Assembly: GCF_009668025.1 (NCBI RefSeq)
Contig: NZ_WJXZ01000009.1
Span: 186,001 to 250,000 of the forward strand
Direction: 5' to 3'
DNA length: 64,000 nt
DNA from: Larkinella terrae
GTDB taxonomy: Bacteria; Bacteroidota; Bacteroidia; Cytophagales; Spirosomataceae
The number at the start of each line of letters is the position of its first letter. Position 1 is the first letter of the stretch. The notes below the pieces were generated by a model. The model saw nothing but the letters and a program-made list of their open reading frames with translations. It searched no databases and was not told the origin of the DNA. The position numbers and the translations under genes were made by a program. Positions 7,910 through 16,748 of the stretch are shown piece by piece.

Positions 7910-8305
7910 ATGGAAAACTATAAATTTATTGCGGAATACGAGCTTCGAGCTTCTCCAAAGGTTCTGTTCCCCTATATCAGCACCGCTTCCGGACTATCCC
8001 AATGGTTTGCCCAAAAAGTGAATATGCGCCCGGACCACCAGTTTGATTTTTACTGGGACAATGAAAGCCACCTCGCCCGTCAGGTTTCCATTCGTCAGAA
8101 TAAAAGCGTCCGGTTCGAATTCCTGAACGGCAACGGCGCTGATTCCGAAGAACATAACTACATCGATTTCCGCGTTGATGTCAGTGAATTGACCCAGTCT
8201 ACTTTTTTGCGCATCACCGACTACTCATCGAACACCGACCCCGACGAACTTAAATCCCTCTGGAACAGTTTAATCGATAAATTAAAAGAAATTGTGGGGA
8301 GTTAG
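7910..8305 (+). CDS. START-like/SRPBCC domain protein
   Basis: A 131-residue protein of the START-like (SRPBCC fold) type common in Bacteroidota, similar in layout to AHSA1 proteins. The N terminus reads MENYKFIAEYELRASPKVLF, followed by PYISTASGLSQWFAQKV, the usual start of a helix-grip hydrophobic pocket. The acidic C terminus (DPDELKSLWNSLIDKLKEIVGS) would form the long closing helix. No ligand or catalytic residue can be named. The start codon is ATG 7910; an upstream in-frame TTG overlaps the promoter. An LptF/LptG-type gene follows 5 bp after its stop codon, so the two are cotranscribed. Confidence 0.78.
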   Translation: MENYKFIAEYELRASPKVLFPYISTASGLSQWFAQKVNMRPDHQFDFYWDNESHLARQVSIRQNKSVRFEFLNGNGADSEEHNYIDFRVDVSELTQSTFLRITDYSSNTDPDELKSLWNSLIDKLKEIVGS

Positions 8306-8310
8306 TGGGC

Positions 8311-9828
8311 ATGAAAAAAATTGACAAGCTCGTACTGAAGTCGTTCTGGGGGCCGTTCGTATTGACGCTTTGTGTCGTAGTTTTTATTTTTTTGATGCGT
8401 TTGATGATGTTTTACATCGATCAGTTTGTGTCAAAAGACATTGAGCTGCGGGTTTTTGCCAAGATTATCTTCTATTTCAGTCTCATCACCATTCCGATTG
8501 CGTTGCCGCTGGCGGTTTTGCTTTCCTCGCTGATGACCTTTGGGAATCTCGGCGAATTTTTTGAGCTGACCGCCTTGAAAAGTGCCGGTATTTCGCTGAC
8601 CCGCGCCATGCGCCCGCTGCTGATTGTTGCCACCGGAATAGCCATTTTTTCCTTCTGGTTCAATAACAAAGTGGCACCCTGGGCCAATCTGAAAGGCTAT
8701 AGTTTGTTGTGGGACATTAAATCCTCGAAAGCTACGCTGAGCATTAAAGAAGGGATTTTTTATAACGATTTGCCGGGTTACAGCATCAAAGCCGATAAGA
8801 AAGACGGGGAAACACTGCGCGGCATGGTAATTTACAAGCACCAGGAAAACGGGATGGAAACGGGAAACCGGGAAATCATTCTCGCGGATTCGGGCCGGAT
8901 GTTTACCACACCCGATAAGCAGTACCTAGTTTTTGAGTTGTATAACGGGAATGACTATACCGAATACACCGACAATACGTCCAGTGTGACGTATGCCAGC
9001 AACGGTTCGCCAAACTCCCTGGCCAAATTTCTGCGGAACGGTTTTCAGCATTACAAACTACGCATTAGCCTGGATTCGTACGGTTTAAAACGAACCGACG
9101 AACAGCAGTTTGAGTACCACGAGTACATGAAAAACCTGAAAGAGTTGTCGACCCTGACGGATTCGCTCAAAAAGGAATTGAAGAACAGCCTGATCGGTAC
9201 GGCGGCAACGTCCCGCCAGTATTACAGTTACCAGTTCAAACAGCCCGCGCCGGTCATCATTACGAATCCGTCGACGCCCGTGCCGCCGGTGGTTCGCGAA
9301 GGCAAATGGATCGACTCGCTGCTGGCGCGGCCGGTTGAACCGCGTATCAAAGGCGAAACCAACGAAATGGCACTTTCTCAGGCTAAAAACATGCTTTCCT
9401 ACGCCGAATCGAATCAGACGTACCTGAAGGAAAAAGCCAAAACTGTGAACCGCTACGAACTGGAAAGTCACCATAAATTTACCCAGGCGGTTTCCTGCTT
9501 CATTATGTTCCTGATCGGCGCACCCCTGGGGGCCATCATCAAGAAAGGCGGTTTTGGCGTACCGGTTCTGGTGTCCATTCTGTTTTTTATCCTATTATAC
9601 GTGCTGACGCTGACGGGTGATAAATACGCCAAGGATGACCTGATCTGGGTGCCGGCCGGGGCCTGGATGGCCAATGTTACCTTATTGCCGTTGGGCCTTT
9701 ATTTGATGAAACAGGCCCGAAACGACTCGCGTCTCTTCGACAAAGACGTCTATGTAATCTGGTGGGAACGGTTAAAAAAACGATATGCCAACTGGCGGGC
9801 CGGTCGCGCAGAAGCCAAAATGGCCTGA
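8311..9828 (+). CDS. LptF/LptG family permease (YjgP/YjgQ)
   Basis: A 505-residue LptF/LptG-type membrane protein, part of the ABC machine that pulls lipopolysaccharide out of the inner membrane toward the Lpt bridge. The N-terminal amphipathic start MKKIDKLVLKSFWGPFVLTL is followed by two hydrophobic helices, a long periplasmic domain (about residues 130-380) and three C-terminal helices (FTQAVSCFIMFLIGAPLGAI, then PVLVSILFFILLYVLTL, then WMANVTLLPLGLYLM). KFTQAVSCFIMFLIGAPLGAIIKKGG is the conserved coupling segment. I choose ATG 8311; a GTG at 8305 overlapping the previous stop is less likely. The periplasmic part is longer than in enterobacterial LptF because of a proline-rich insert near residues 310-350. 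Confidence 0.88.
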   Translation: MKKIDKLVLKSFWGPFVLTLCVVVFIFLMRLMMFYIDQFVSKDIELRVFAKIIFYFSLITIPIALPLAVLLSSLMTFGNLGEFFELTALKSAGISLTRAMRPLLIVATGIAIFSFWFNNKVAPWANLKGYSLLWDIKSSKATLSIKEGIFYNDLPGYSIKADKKDGETLRGMVIYKHQENGMETGNREIILADSGRMFTTPDKQYLVFELYNGNDYTEYTDNTSSVTYASNGSPNSLAKFLRNGFQHYKLRISLDSYGLKRTDEQQFEYHEYMKNLKELSTLTDSLKKELKNSLIGTAATSRQYYSYQFKQPAPVIITNPSTPVPPVVREGKWIDSLLARPVEPRIKGETNEMALSQAKNMLSYAESNQTYLKEKAKTVNRYELESHHKFTQAVSCFIMFLIGAPLGAIIKKGGFGVPVLVSILFFILLYVLTLTGDKYAKDDLIWVPAGAWMANVTLLPLGLYLMKQARNDSRLFDKDVYVIWWERLKKRYANWRAGRAEAKMA

Positions 9829-9870
9829 AAAAATCTGACCCGGTTTTTCACCATTTACGGAAAAAAATGG

Positions 9871-9878
9871 TACTTTTG
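9871..9878 (+). promoter_or_regulatory. -7 box (TACTTTTG) for rpsO
   Basis: TACTTTTG matches TAnnTTTG and lies 40 bp before the rpsO start. The -33 position holds a T-run without a clean TTG. Confidence 0.5.
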
Positions 9879-9918
9879 CGTTTCATTTTATTCATTCATT
9901 CTTTTTAGCTGTCTGACG

Positions 9919-10194
9919 ATGTATTTAAATACCGAAAAAAAGCAAGAAATCTTTGCTGCTCAGGGGTTCAACAGAACTGCGGAAGACTCTGGGTCGGCTG
10001 AATCTCAGATTGCACTGTTCACATTCCGGATTAACCACCTGACAGAGCATCTGAAAAAGCATAAACACGATTATGGCACCCGCCTGGGCCTGCTGAAACT
10101 GGTAGGAAAGCGCCGTCGGTTGCTGGACTATTTAACGAAAAAGGACATTAATCGCTACCGGGCCATTATTGCAGAATTAGGCCTTCGGAAGTAA
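9919..10194 (+). CDS. rpsO: 30S ribosomal protein S15
   Basis: A 91-residue S15 binds 16S rRNA in the platform of the small subunit early in assembly. Family residues include [51 protein letters not shown], covering all four helices and the His/Asp and Gly/Arg residues that contact rRNA (a longer stretch than can be quoted lies at residues 25-80). Length is one to two residues from the bacterial norm. pnp lies downstream, the same order as rpsO-pnp in many bacteria, but a strong terminator separates the two here. Confidence 0.97.
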   Translation: MYLNTEKKQEIFAAQGFNRTAEDSGSAESQIALFTFRINHLTEHLKKHKHDYGTRLGLLKLVGKRRRLLDYLTKKDINRYRAIIAELGLRK

Positions 10195-10206
10195 CTCCTT
10201 CAATAC

Positions 10207-10241
10207 AATCAGGGAACCCGCAAAACAGGTTCCCTGATTTC
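10207..10241 (+). terminator. Intrinsic terminator after rpsO
   Basis: AATCAGGGAACC (10207-10218) pairs perfectly with GGTTCCCTGATT (10229-10240), with a 10-nt loop. It separates rpsO from pnp, although the T tract is short. Confidence 0.8.
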
Positions 10242-10390
10242 ATGTTTGCCTGTTGGGTAAATCTATTTTTAAATTTTTTTATAGTCGGATGGTCCGACGA
10301 AGCGGTCTGCGAGTAAGTTTTTATAGTTGCGGTCTTTTAGATGCAACAATCGGTTAAAAAGCGGCTGTCGGGTGTATTATCAAAAAAAGC

Positions 10391-12532
10391 ATGTCACAAA
10401 TCATCACACAATCCATTAATCTTCCAGACGGGCGTACCATCACGATCGAAACCGGCAAGCTGGCTCGCCAGGCTGACGGTGCGGTAGTTGTTCGGCTGGG
10501 CGACACCATGCTGCTGGCAACGGTGGTATCGAACAAGGAAGGAAAAGAAGGCGCCGATTTTCTGCCGCTTTCCGTTGACTATCAGGAAAAATTCGCATCG
10601 GCGGGTCGTATTCCGGGCAGCTTTCAGCGCCGGGAAGGCCGTTTGGGCGATCACGAAATATTAATCAGCCGTCTGGTAGACCGTGCCCTGCGCCCGATCT
10701 TCCCCGAAGACTACCATGCTGATACTCAGGTTATGATTACCCTGATTTCGGCAGATCCGGAAGTGCTGCCCGACGCCCTGGCGGCCCTGGCGGCTTCGGC
10801 AGCCCTGGCGGTTTCGGACATTCCGTTCAACGGCCCGATTTCCGAAGTACGGGTTGCCAAAATCGACGGTGAATACCAGATTAACCCCAAAACCTCCGAT
10901 CTGGAACGGGCTACGCTCGACCTGATTGTTGCCGCTACGGCGAAAGACATTTGTATGGTGGAAGGCCATATGAACGAATGCTCGGAGGAAGAAGTGGTGG
11001 AAGCTTTAAAAGCTGCCCATGAAGTGATCAAACTGCAGTGTGCCGTCCAAAAAGAACTGGAAGCTGCGGTGGGCAAACAGGAAAAACGCGTTTATAGCCA
11101 CGAGACCCACGACGAAGAACTGCGTCAACTGGTGAAACAGCAGTGTTACGATAAAGTTTATGCTGTTGCTTTGCAGGCCAACAAAAATAAAAAAGTACGC
11201 AGCGAATCATTCAAAGCGGTTTTTGAAGAATTCAGGAACACGCTTTTCCCTGATGGTGAAGTCGATTCGTTGAAACTGTCACTGGCCAAAACCTATTTTC
11301 ACGATGTGCAGTGGGAAGCGTCGCGCCGGTTGGTGCTCGATGAGCGCTACCGCCTGGACGGCCGGAAGCTGGACGAAATCCGCCAGATTACGACGGAAGT
11401 GGATTACCTGCCATCGGCCCACGGTTCGGCGGTTTTCACCCGCGGTGAAACGCAGTCATTGACGACCGTCACGCTCGGCACGAAAATGGACGAGCAGATT
11501 GTCGACCAGGCGATGTTCCAGGGATTCTCCAAGTTCCTGTTACACTATAATTTCCCCGGTTTTTCAACGGGTGAAGTAAAACCAAACCGCGGAGCGGGTC
11601 GCCGGGAAATTGGTCACGGAAATCTGGCCCACCGCGCGCTGAAAAAAGTACTGCCGCCGGAAGCCGACAATCCGTATACCATCCGGATCGTTTCCGACAT
11701 CCTGGAATCCAACGGATCATCGTCGATGGCGACGGTTTGCGCCGGAACGCTGGCGCTGATGGATGCCGGAGTGAAAATCAAAGCACCGGTAGCCGGTATC
11801 GCGATGGGATTGATTACGGATAGCGCCGGTAAATACGCCGTTCTGTCCGATATCCTGGGCGATGAAGACCACCTGGGTGACATGGACTTTAAAGTGACGG
11901 GTACCGAAGCCGGTATTACGGCCTGTCAGATGGATATCAAGGTTGATGGTCTGTCGTACGACGTCCTGACGGAAGCGTTGCACCAGGCCAAAGCCGGTCG
12001 TCTGCACATCCTGGGCGAAATGAACAAGTCGCTGGCGGCTCCCCGTCCGGATTTGAAACCGCATGCCCCCCGCGCGATCACGATCAAAATTGACCGTGAA
12101 TTTATCGGTGCCGTTATCGGACCCGGTGGTAAAGTGGTTCAGGAAATTCAGAAAGAATCCGGCACGACGATTGTTATTGAAGAAAAGGATAATGCCGGTT
12201 TTGTGAATATCTTCTCGACCAACCAGACGGGTATGGACAAGGCGGTTTCACGCATCAAAGGCATCGTGACGGTTCCGGAAGTGGGCGAAATCTACGACGG
12301 AAAAGTGAAGACGATTATGCCGTTTGGTGCGTTTGTTGAATTCCTGCCGGGGAAAGACGGATTATTGCATATTTCCGAGATCAAGTGGGATCGGCTGGAA
12401 ACCATGGATGGGGTCCTGGAAGTGGGTGAAGAGGTTCGCGTGAAGTTGATTGAAGTCGACAAAAAAACCGGAAAATACCGTCTTTCACGGAAGGTATTGC
12501 TGCCGCGGCCCGCGAACAAAAATCCAGCCTGA
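10391..12532 (+). CDS. pnp: Polynucleotide phosphorylase
   Basis: A 713-residue PNPase, the phosphorolytic 3'-5' exoribonuclease that degrades mRNA. The order is typical: a first RNase PH domain (residues 10-145), an alpha-helical linker, a second, catalytic RNase PH domain (about 310-540, with [13 protein letters not shown]-type and [10 protein letters not shown] segments), a KH domain with [16 protein letters not shown] near residue 570, and an S1 domain ([20 protein letters not shown], then [10 protein letters not shown]). A small hairpin, GTCGGA-TGG-TCCGAC (10284-10298), lies in the leader. rpoD is downstream after 117 bp on the same strand. Confidence 0.97.
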   Translation: MSQIITQSINLPDGRTITIETGKLARQADGAVVVRLGDTMLLATVVSNKEGKEGADFLPLSVDYQEKFASAGRIPGSFQRREGRLGDHEILISRLVDRALRPIFPEDYHADTQVMITLISADPEVLPDALAALAASAALAVSDIPFNGPISEVRVAKIDGEYQINPKTSDLERATLDLIVAATAKDICMVEGHMNECSEEEVVEALKAAHEVIKLQCAVQKELEAAVGKQEKRVYSHETHDEELRQLVKQQCYDKVYAVALQANKNKKVRSESFKAVFEEFRNTLFPDGEVDSLKLSLAKTYFHDVQWEASRRLVLDERYRLDGRKLDEIRQITTEVDYLPSAHGSAVFTRGETQSLTTVTLGTKMDEQIVDQAMFQGFSKFLLHYNFPGFSTGEVKPNRGAGRREIGHGNLAHRALKKVLPPEADNPYTIRIVSDILESNGSSSMATVCAGTLALMDAGVKIKAPVAGIAMGLITDSAGKYAVLSDILGDEDHLGDMDFKVTGTEAGITACQMDIKVDGLSYDVLTEALHQAKAGRLHILGEMNKSLAAPRPDLKPHAPRAITIKIDREFIGAVIGPGGKVVQEIQKESGTTIVIEEKDNAGFVNIFSTNQTGMDKAVSRIKGIVTVPEVGEIYDGKVKTIMPFGAFVEFLPGKDGLLHISEIKWDRLETMDGVLEVGEEVRVKLIEVDKKTGKYRLSRKVLLPRPANKNPA

Positions 12533-12649
12533 TTTGTTACTTTTTAGTGTATAGATTCAGTACACGATTTCGTTACCAATTGGACTTGCTTGGGCGATAA
12601 GCCGATGAAATAGTAATAAACCGGACCGCCGGAAGGCAGTATTCCGTAC

Positions 12650-13513
12650 ATGAGACAGCTAAAGATTTCAAAACAGATTACCAACCGCGAAAGCCAGTCG
12701 CTTGACAAGTATTTGCAGGAGATTGGTAAAGTGGATTTGCTCACGCCCGACGAAGAAGTACAGTTGGCGCAAAAAATTCGGGAAGGCGACCAGTTGTCAC
12801 TGGAACGTCTGACCAAAGCCAACCTGCGTTTCGTCGTTTCGGTAGCAAAACAGTACCAGAACCAGGGCTTGTCTCTGGGCGACTTGATTAACGAAGGAAA
12901 CCTGGGTCTGATCAAAGCCGCGCAGCGGTTTGACGAAACCCGGGGGTTCAAATTTATTTCGTATGCCGTTTGGTGGATTCGCCAGTCGATTCTGCAGGCC
13001 CTGGCCGAACAGTCGCGGATTGTTCGCCTGCCGCTGAACCGGGTAGGTTCGCTGAACAAGATTTCCAAAACGTTTTCCGACCTGGAGCAGAAATTCGAGC
13101 GCGAACCATCGCCCGAAGAATTGGCTGCCGTGCTGGAGATTTCGGCCGCTGAAGTGGTCGATACCCTGAAAATTTCCGGTCGGCACGTTTCGATGGATGC
13201 GCCATTCGTACAGGGTGAAGAAAACAGTTTGCTCGACGTGCTGGAAAACGACGGCGAAGACAAACCGGATTCGGGCCTGATCAACGATTCATTGCGGAAA
13301 GAAGTACAACGCGCCCTGTCGACGCTGACCCAACGGGAAGCCGATGTCATTACGCTCTACTTCGGTCTGAACGGTGAGCACGCGATGACGCTGGAAGAAA
13401 TTGGCGAAAAATTCAACCTAACGCGGGAGCGCGTCCGGCAGATTAAGGAAAAAGCCATCCGTCGCTTGCGCCACACCTCGCGTTCGAAAGCGTTGAAAAC
13501 CTATTTGGGTTAA
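12650..13513 (+). CDS. rpoD: Primary sigma factor RpoD/SigA, short Bacteroidota type
   Basis: A 287-residue housekeeping sigma-70 factor. It lacks region 1.1 and the non-conserved insert, as usual in Bacteroidota. Region 1.2 is [19 protein letters not shown]; region 2 includes [19 protein letters not shown] and [17 protein letters not shown], which melt and read the -7 element; region 3 follows [13 protein letters not shown]; region 4.2 ([20 protein letters not shown]) reads the upstream element. This sigma should recognise the TTG/TAnnTTTG promoters marked in this window. An intrinsic terminator follows at 13594. Confidence 0.95.
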   Translation: MRQLKISKQITNRESQSLDKYLQEIGKVDLLTPDEEVQLAQKIREGDQLSLERLTKANLRFVVSVAKQYQNQGLSLGDLINEGNLGLIKAAQRFDETRGFKFISYAVWWIRQSILQALAEQSRIVRLPLNRVGSLNKISKTFSDLEQKFEREPSPEELAAVLEISAAEVVDTLKISGRHVSMDAPFVQGEENSLLDVLENDGEDKPDSGLINDSLRKEVQRALSTLTQREADVITLYFGLNGEHAMTLEEIGEKFNLTRERVRQIKEKAIRRLRHTSRSKALKTYLG

Positions 13514-13523
13514 ATCGTTTAGC

Positions 13524-13584
13524 GTTTATGGTGTAAAGTTTATTGGTGCGTCAAACCATTAACTGTAAACTAAAAACGGTAAAC
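13524..13584. repeat. Imperfect intergenic inverted repeat after rpoD
   Basis: GTTTATGGTGTAAAGTTTA (13524-13542) and TAAACTAAAAACGGTAAAC (13566-13584) are complementary at 14 of 19 positions, with perfect 5-bp ends. Composition and wording resemble the element at 5352-5406, suggesting one degenerate family. Confidence 0.4.
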
Positions 13585-13593
13585 CAGAAATAG

Positions 13594-13633
13594 AAAGCCG
13601 GGAACGCTGTCAATGTGCGTTTCCGGCTTTTCT
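13594..13633 (+). terminator. Intrinsic terminator after rpoD
   Basis: AAAGCCGGGAACGC pairs with GCGTTTCCGGCTTT (one bulge or mismatch) around a short loop, followed by TCTTTG. It ends the pnp-rpoD segment before menD. Confidence 0.7.
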
Positions 13634-13664
13634 TTGTTCCGGGGTTTTATAAATAGAAGATTTC

Positions 13665-15404
13665 GTGGCTATTCATCAGCATGTCCTGAATTTAGTTGAG
13701 TTGTGTGCCCGAAAAGGAATTCGGCAAGCGATTATTTCGCCAGGTTCCCGGAGCGCACCGATTACACTGGCCCTCGCCCGTCACCCGAACATGACCACCC
13801 GCGCAATTGCCGACGAGCGGTCCGCCGGTTTTATTGCCCTCGGAATGGCTCAGCAACTCCGCCAACCGGTTATTCTGGTTTGCACCTCCGGCAGTGCAGT
13901 CTATAATCTGGCTCCGGCGGTTGCCGAAGCATTTTTTCAGGAAATACCACTGTTGATTCTGACGGCCGACCGGCCCAAAGACTGGACGCATCAGCAGGAT
14001 GGACAAACCATTTACCAAACCGAAATTTTTGGGAAGCACGTCAAGCGCTCGTTTGAGTTGCCCGCTGATTTTGAGCATGCCGACGCCCGCTGGTTTGCCG
14101 AACGGGCGACGAACGAAGCCGTCGATCTGGCGAGGACGGAGCCGTTCGGACCGGTTCACATAAACATTCCGCTACGCGAACCACTTTACCCAACCGTCGA
14201 CGAGCGGTTGGGATACGGCCCGGTGCGGATCATCGAACAACTGAAATCCGCGTCGGCATTACCGGCGGAAACCTGGCACCAGTTGCAGAACGAATGGGAA
14301 ACCGCCGATCGGAAACTGATTGCCATCGGACAGGGTCCGCACGATCCGGCATTACTAGCGGTTTTGAAAAAAATAAGCGACGAATGGCGCATTCCGATTG
14401 TCGGCGATGTGATTTCTAATGTGCCGCGCAATCAGGAGTTTATCACGCAGTCTGATGTTTTTCTGAGTTTGTCGGATGAGAAAATAAAGGAGAAACTAAA
14501 ACCGGATTTGCTGATTACCTGCGGCCAATCGTTTATCTCGAAGCAATTCAAACTTTTCCTCAGAGCCCATCAGCCGGAATCGCATTGGCAGATTCAGCCG
14601 CACAATCGGCTGGCCGATCCGTTCCAGTCACTCACCCGATTAATTCCGTACGAACCAACGGTTTTTTTCGAAAAACTTTTTTCGGACATTGATTACCAGC
14701 GGTTTGTGAGCAACGACGAGGACGAAGCTGACACCGGCTTTCAGGAAACCTGGCAGAAACTGGATCGCCAGGCAACGCGGCTGGTGCGGCAGTTTCTGAA
14801 AGACGATGCGGTTTTCCACGAGTGGGCGGTAATTCAGCGCATCCTGGATGCTTTGCCAGTTGATAGTCAGCTCCACGTCGCCAACAGCATGCCTGTCCGG
14901 TATGTGAATCTCTGTGGCCTGGATGAAAACCAGCAGATCGAAGTTTTCGCCAATCGGGGAACGAGCGGAATCGATGGCTGTCTGAGTACGGCGGTGGGCG
15001 CAGCCTTGACCACCGAAAAACCGGTAACGGCTTTAATTGGTGACGTGGCCTTTTTCTATGACCGGAATGCGTTGTGGAATAACCTGATTCCGGCCAACCT
15101 GCGAATCATTGTGCTGAACAACCACAGCGGAAATATCTTCCGGATCATCGACGGACCTTCTCGCCAACCGGAACTCGATGCGTATTTTGAAACCGAACAA
15201 CCTTTATCGGCCGAAAATACCGCAAAAGATGCCGGACTGACCTATCGGAAAGTGACATCTTATCAGGAATTGGAAGCCGCTCTGCCCGGTTTTTTCGTGG
15301 GAGAATGGGCCGGGTTGTTGGAAATTGAAACCGACAAGATGACCAACGCTGCGCAGTTTCAGGCTTATAAAGCATTGATTCAGAAGACATTCAACGCGGA
15401 TTAG
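13665..15404 (+). CDS. menD: SEPHCHC synthase (menaquinone biosynthesis)
   Basis: A 579-residue thiamin-diphosphate enzyme that joins 2-oxoglutarate and isochorismate to give SEPHCHC in menaquinone synthesis. Visible marks are SPGSRSAPITLALAR and DERSAGFIALGMAQ with the ThDP-activating Glu at the N terminus, LTADRPKDW, and the C-terminal cofactor site GTSGIDGCLSTAVG, then GDVAFFYDRNALWN with NNHSGNIF binding Mg-ThDP. The start is the GTG at 13665, preceded by AGAAGA. It gives MAIHQHVLNLVELC, the family-like N terminus, and no better ATG exists. Its stop codon overlaps that of the convergent TPR lipoprotein gene. No other men gene is adjacent. Confidence 0.94.
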   Translation: MAIHQHVLNLVELCARKGIRQAIISPGSRSAPITLALARHPNMTTRAIADERSAGFIALGMAQQLRQPVILVCTSGSAVYNLAPAVAEAFFQEIPLLILTADRPKDWTHQQDGQTIYQTEIFGKHVKRSFELPADFEHADARWFAERATNEAVDLARTEPFGPVHINIPLREPLYPTVDERLGYGPVRIIEQLKSASALPAETWHQLQNEWETADRKLIAIGQGPHDPALLAVLKKISDEWRIPIVGDVISNVPRNQEFITQSDVFLSLSDEKIKEKLKPDLLITCGQSFISKQFKLFLRAHQPESHWQIQPHNRLADPFQSLTRLIPYEPTVFFEKLFSDIDYQRFVSNDEDEADTGFQETWQKLDRQATRLVRQFLKDDAVFHEWAVIQRILDALPVDSQLHVANSMPVRYVNLCGLDENQQIEVFANRGTSGIDGCLSTAVGAALTTEKPVTALIGDVAFFYDRNALWNNLIPANLRIIVLNNHSGNIFRIIDGPSRQPELDAYFETEQPLSAENTAKDAGLTYRKVTSYQELEAALPGFFVGEWAGLLEIETDKMTNAAQFQAYKALIQKTFNAD

Positions 15405-16447
15405 CGACAAAACCGGGCGGCTTCCTGCCTGGCGAGTTCGTCTCCGGCGGTTGCACCCCTTTTCCAGCTTTGACAGGCCAGTGCGGGATCGCCCGCTTGC
15501 TGGTAGGCTTTTCCCAAATAACCGTACACATTTTCAACGGACGGATCGAGTTGCTCGGCGGTTTTCAACGATGTAATGGCCTGAGCGGACTGATTTTTCG
15601 ACAGGTAATAAATGCCCAGATTGCGGTGCGCCCAGCCGTTCTGGTCATCCAGCTTGATCGATTGCTGAATCAATTTAAAGGCATCGTCCGGTCGGTTCGA
15701 CTGTAAGAGCAAATACCCTTTGTTGTTGAGGTAGTACGGTTGCGCCGGTTGCAGCGCCAGGGCCTTGTCCGTCAGTTGCAGCGCTTCGGCGTATTTTCCT
15801 TCCCGGCCCAGCAGTAATCCCAAATTGTTGAAGGCAAAATGCTGTTTGGGATTGAGTTGGGTCGCTCGCAGGAAGTCGGCTTTGGCCAGATCGTACTGTT
15901 TCTGATTGAAATACAAAACGCCCCGGTTAGTCAGGGCTTCGGCATTTTTCGGATCAATAGCCAGCGCTTTCTCATAATTGGCCTGAGCCGCCGACATCCG
16001 GTTTTGCTTTATCTCGATATTGCCCAGCCGGACGTAATAATAGGAGGAATCTTTGTAAACCGGTTTTATTTTTGCCAGATCGTCGGAGCTGCCCTGGAGA
16101 TCATTCAAATCCGCCCGAACTTCGGCGCGGTTGAAGTAAGCCTGCCAGAATTCGGCGTCTTTTTCAATGGCCTGGTTGTAATCCGCCAAAGCGGCCTTCG
16201 GGTTTCCTATTCGTAAATTGGCTAATCCGCGATTGTTGTACGCATCAGCCAGATCCGGATTTTTTTCAATAGCTTCGTTGTAAAACCGGATGGCCTGCCG
16301 GTATTCGCCCGCTTGGAAAGCCACGTTGGCCCGTTGAAAAAAAAGCGCAGCTTCGTCTTTGTCCGAGTTCGAACAGGAGAGAAAGAATGAACAATGAACA
16401 AGGAATAATGAATAACGAAAGATTATATGGCGGGTGGTTGAAGGCAT
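15401..16447 (-). CDS. TPR-repeat lipoprotein
   Basis: A 348-residue protein with a lipoprotein signal peptide (RYSLFLVHCSFFLSC, acylated Cys near residue 25) and about eight tetratricopeptide repeats. The repeats follow the usual AYNNRGLANLRIGNPKAALADYN and ALTNRGVLYFNQKQYDLAKADF pattern. TPR arrays mediate protein-protein contacts; the partner is unknown. I use the ATG at 16447; an in-frame ATG at 16465 would add six residues ahead of the signal sequence. The signal-peptide coding region (about 16375-16430) is AT-rich and reads like an intergenic repeat on the other strand. The gene converges with menD with a 4-bp overlap. Confidence 0.8.
   Translation of the reverse strand: MPSTTRHIIFRYSLFLVHCSFFLSCSNSDKDEAALFFQRANVAFQAGEYRQAIRFYNEAIEKNPDLADAYNNRGLANLRIGNPKAALADYNQAIEKDAEFWQAYFNRAEVRADLNDLQGSSDDLAKIKPVYKDSSYYYVRLGNIEIKQNRMSAAQANYEKALAIDPKNAEALTNRGVLYFNQKQYDLAKADFLRATQLNPKQHFAFNNLGLLLGREGKYAEALQLTDKALALQPAQPYYLNNKGYLLLQSNRPDDAFKLIQQSIKLDDQNGWAHRNLGIYYLSKNQSAQAITSLKTAEQLDPSVENVYGYLGKAYQQAGDPALACQSWKRGATAGDELARQEAARFCR
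16382..16415. repeat. Repeat-like tract inside a signal-peptide coding region
   Basis: The plus strand reads AAGAATGAACAATGAACAAG then GAATAATGAATAACG. AATAATGAATAA (16404-16415) is identical to 3903-3914 at the border of an intergenic inverted repeat. Similar wording (TTCATTTTTCATTGTGAATT) occurs at 55190-55210. Confidence 0.4.
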
Positions 16448-16501
16448 GATTGATGAATTTGGCAATTTATATGTAACCTAACACTGTTAAATGGTAACAA
16501 A

Positions 16502-16747
16502 ATGCGGTTTTTAAAAGAAATTTCGCATCCGGCTTTCCGGGTTGGTCTGTATTACTGGAATAACAAATACCTGATCAAAATTGAAGCAGGCCAGTATGAG
16601 CAGACCTACAAGATCAGTGAAATGGATGTAACCTCCGAAGAGGAAGTCATTCAATTACTGGACGAACCGTTCATGCGGCAGGTCAACGAGCGGTTTGGCC
16701 AGATGCACGAAGATTTTACGGACACCATTGAGCGTCACGAATTTTAG
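16502..16747 (+). CDS. Conserved small protein of unknown function
   Basis: An 81-residue soluble acidic protein (MRFLKEISHPAFRVGLYYWN and on to TDTIERHEF) with no signal peptide, membrane segment or cofactor motif. Aromatic residues in the first half (YYWNNKYLIKIEAGQYEQTYKI) suggest a small beta-sheet, and the second half is helical. I recall similar unnamed proteins in Cytophagales but cannot assign a function. It is transcribed divergently from the TPR lipoprotein and converges on the M61 peptidase with a 1-bp gap. The coding pattern and length support a real gene. Confidence 0.65.
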   Translation: MRFLKEISHPAFRVGLYYWNNKYLIKIEAGQYEQTYKISEMDVTSEEEVIQLLDEPFMRQVNERFGQMHEDFTDTIERHEF

Positions 16748-16748
16748 C

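Noticed and set aside
10284-10298. Small hairpin in the pnp leader as an autoregulatory RNase III site
   Set aside because: PNPase autoregulation is known in E. coli, but a 6-bp stem is too little evidence here.
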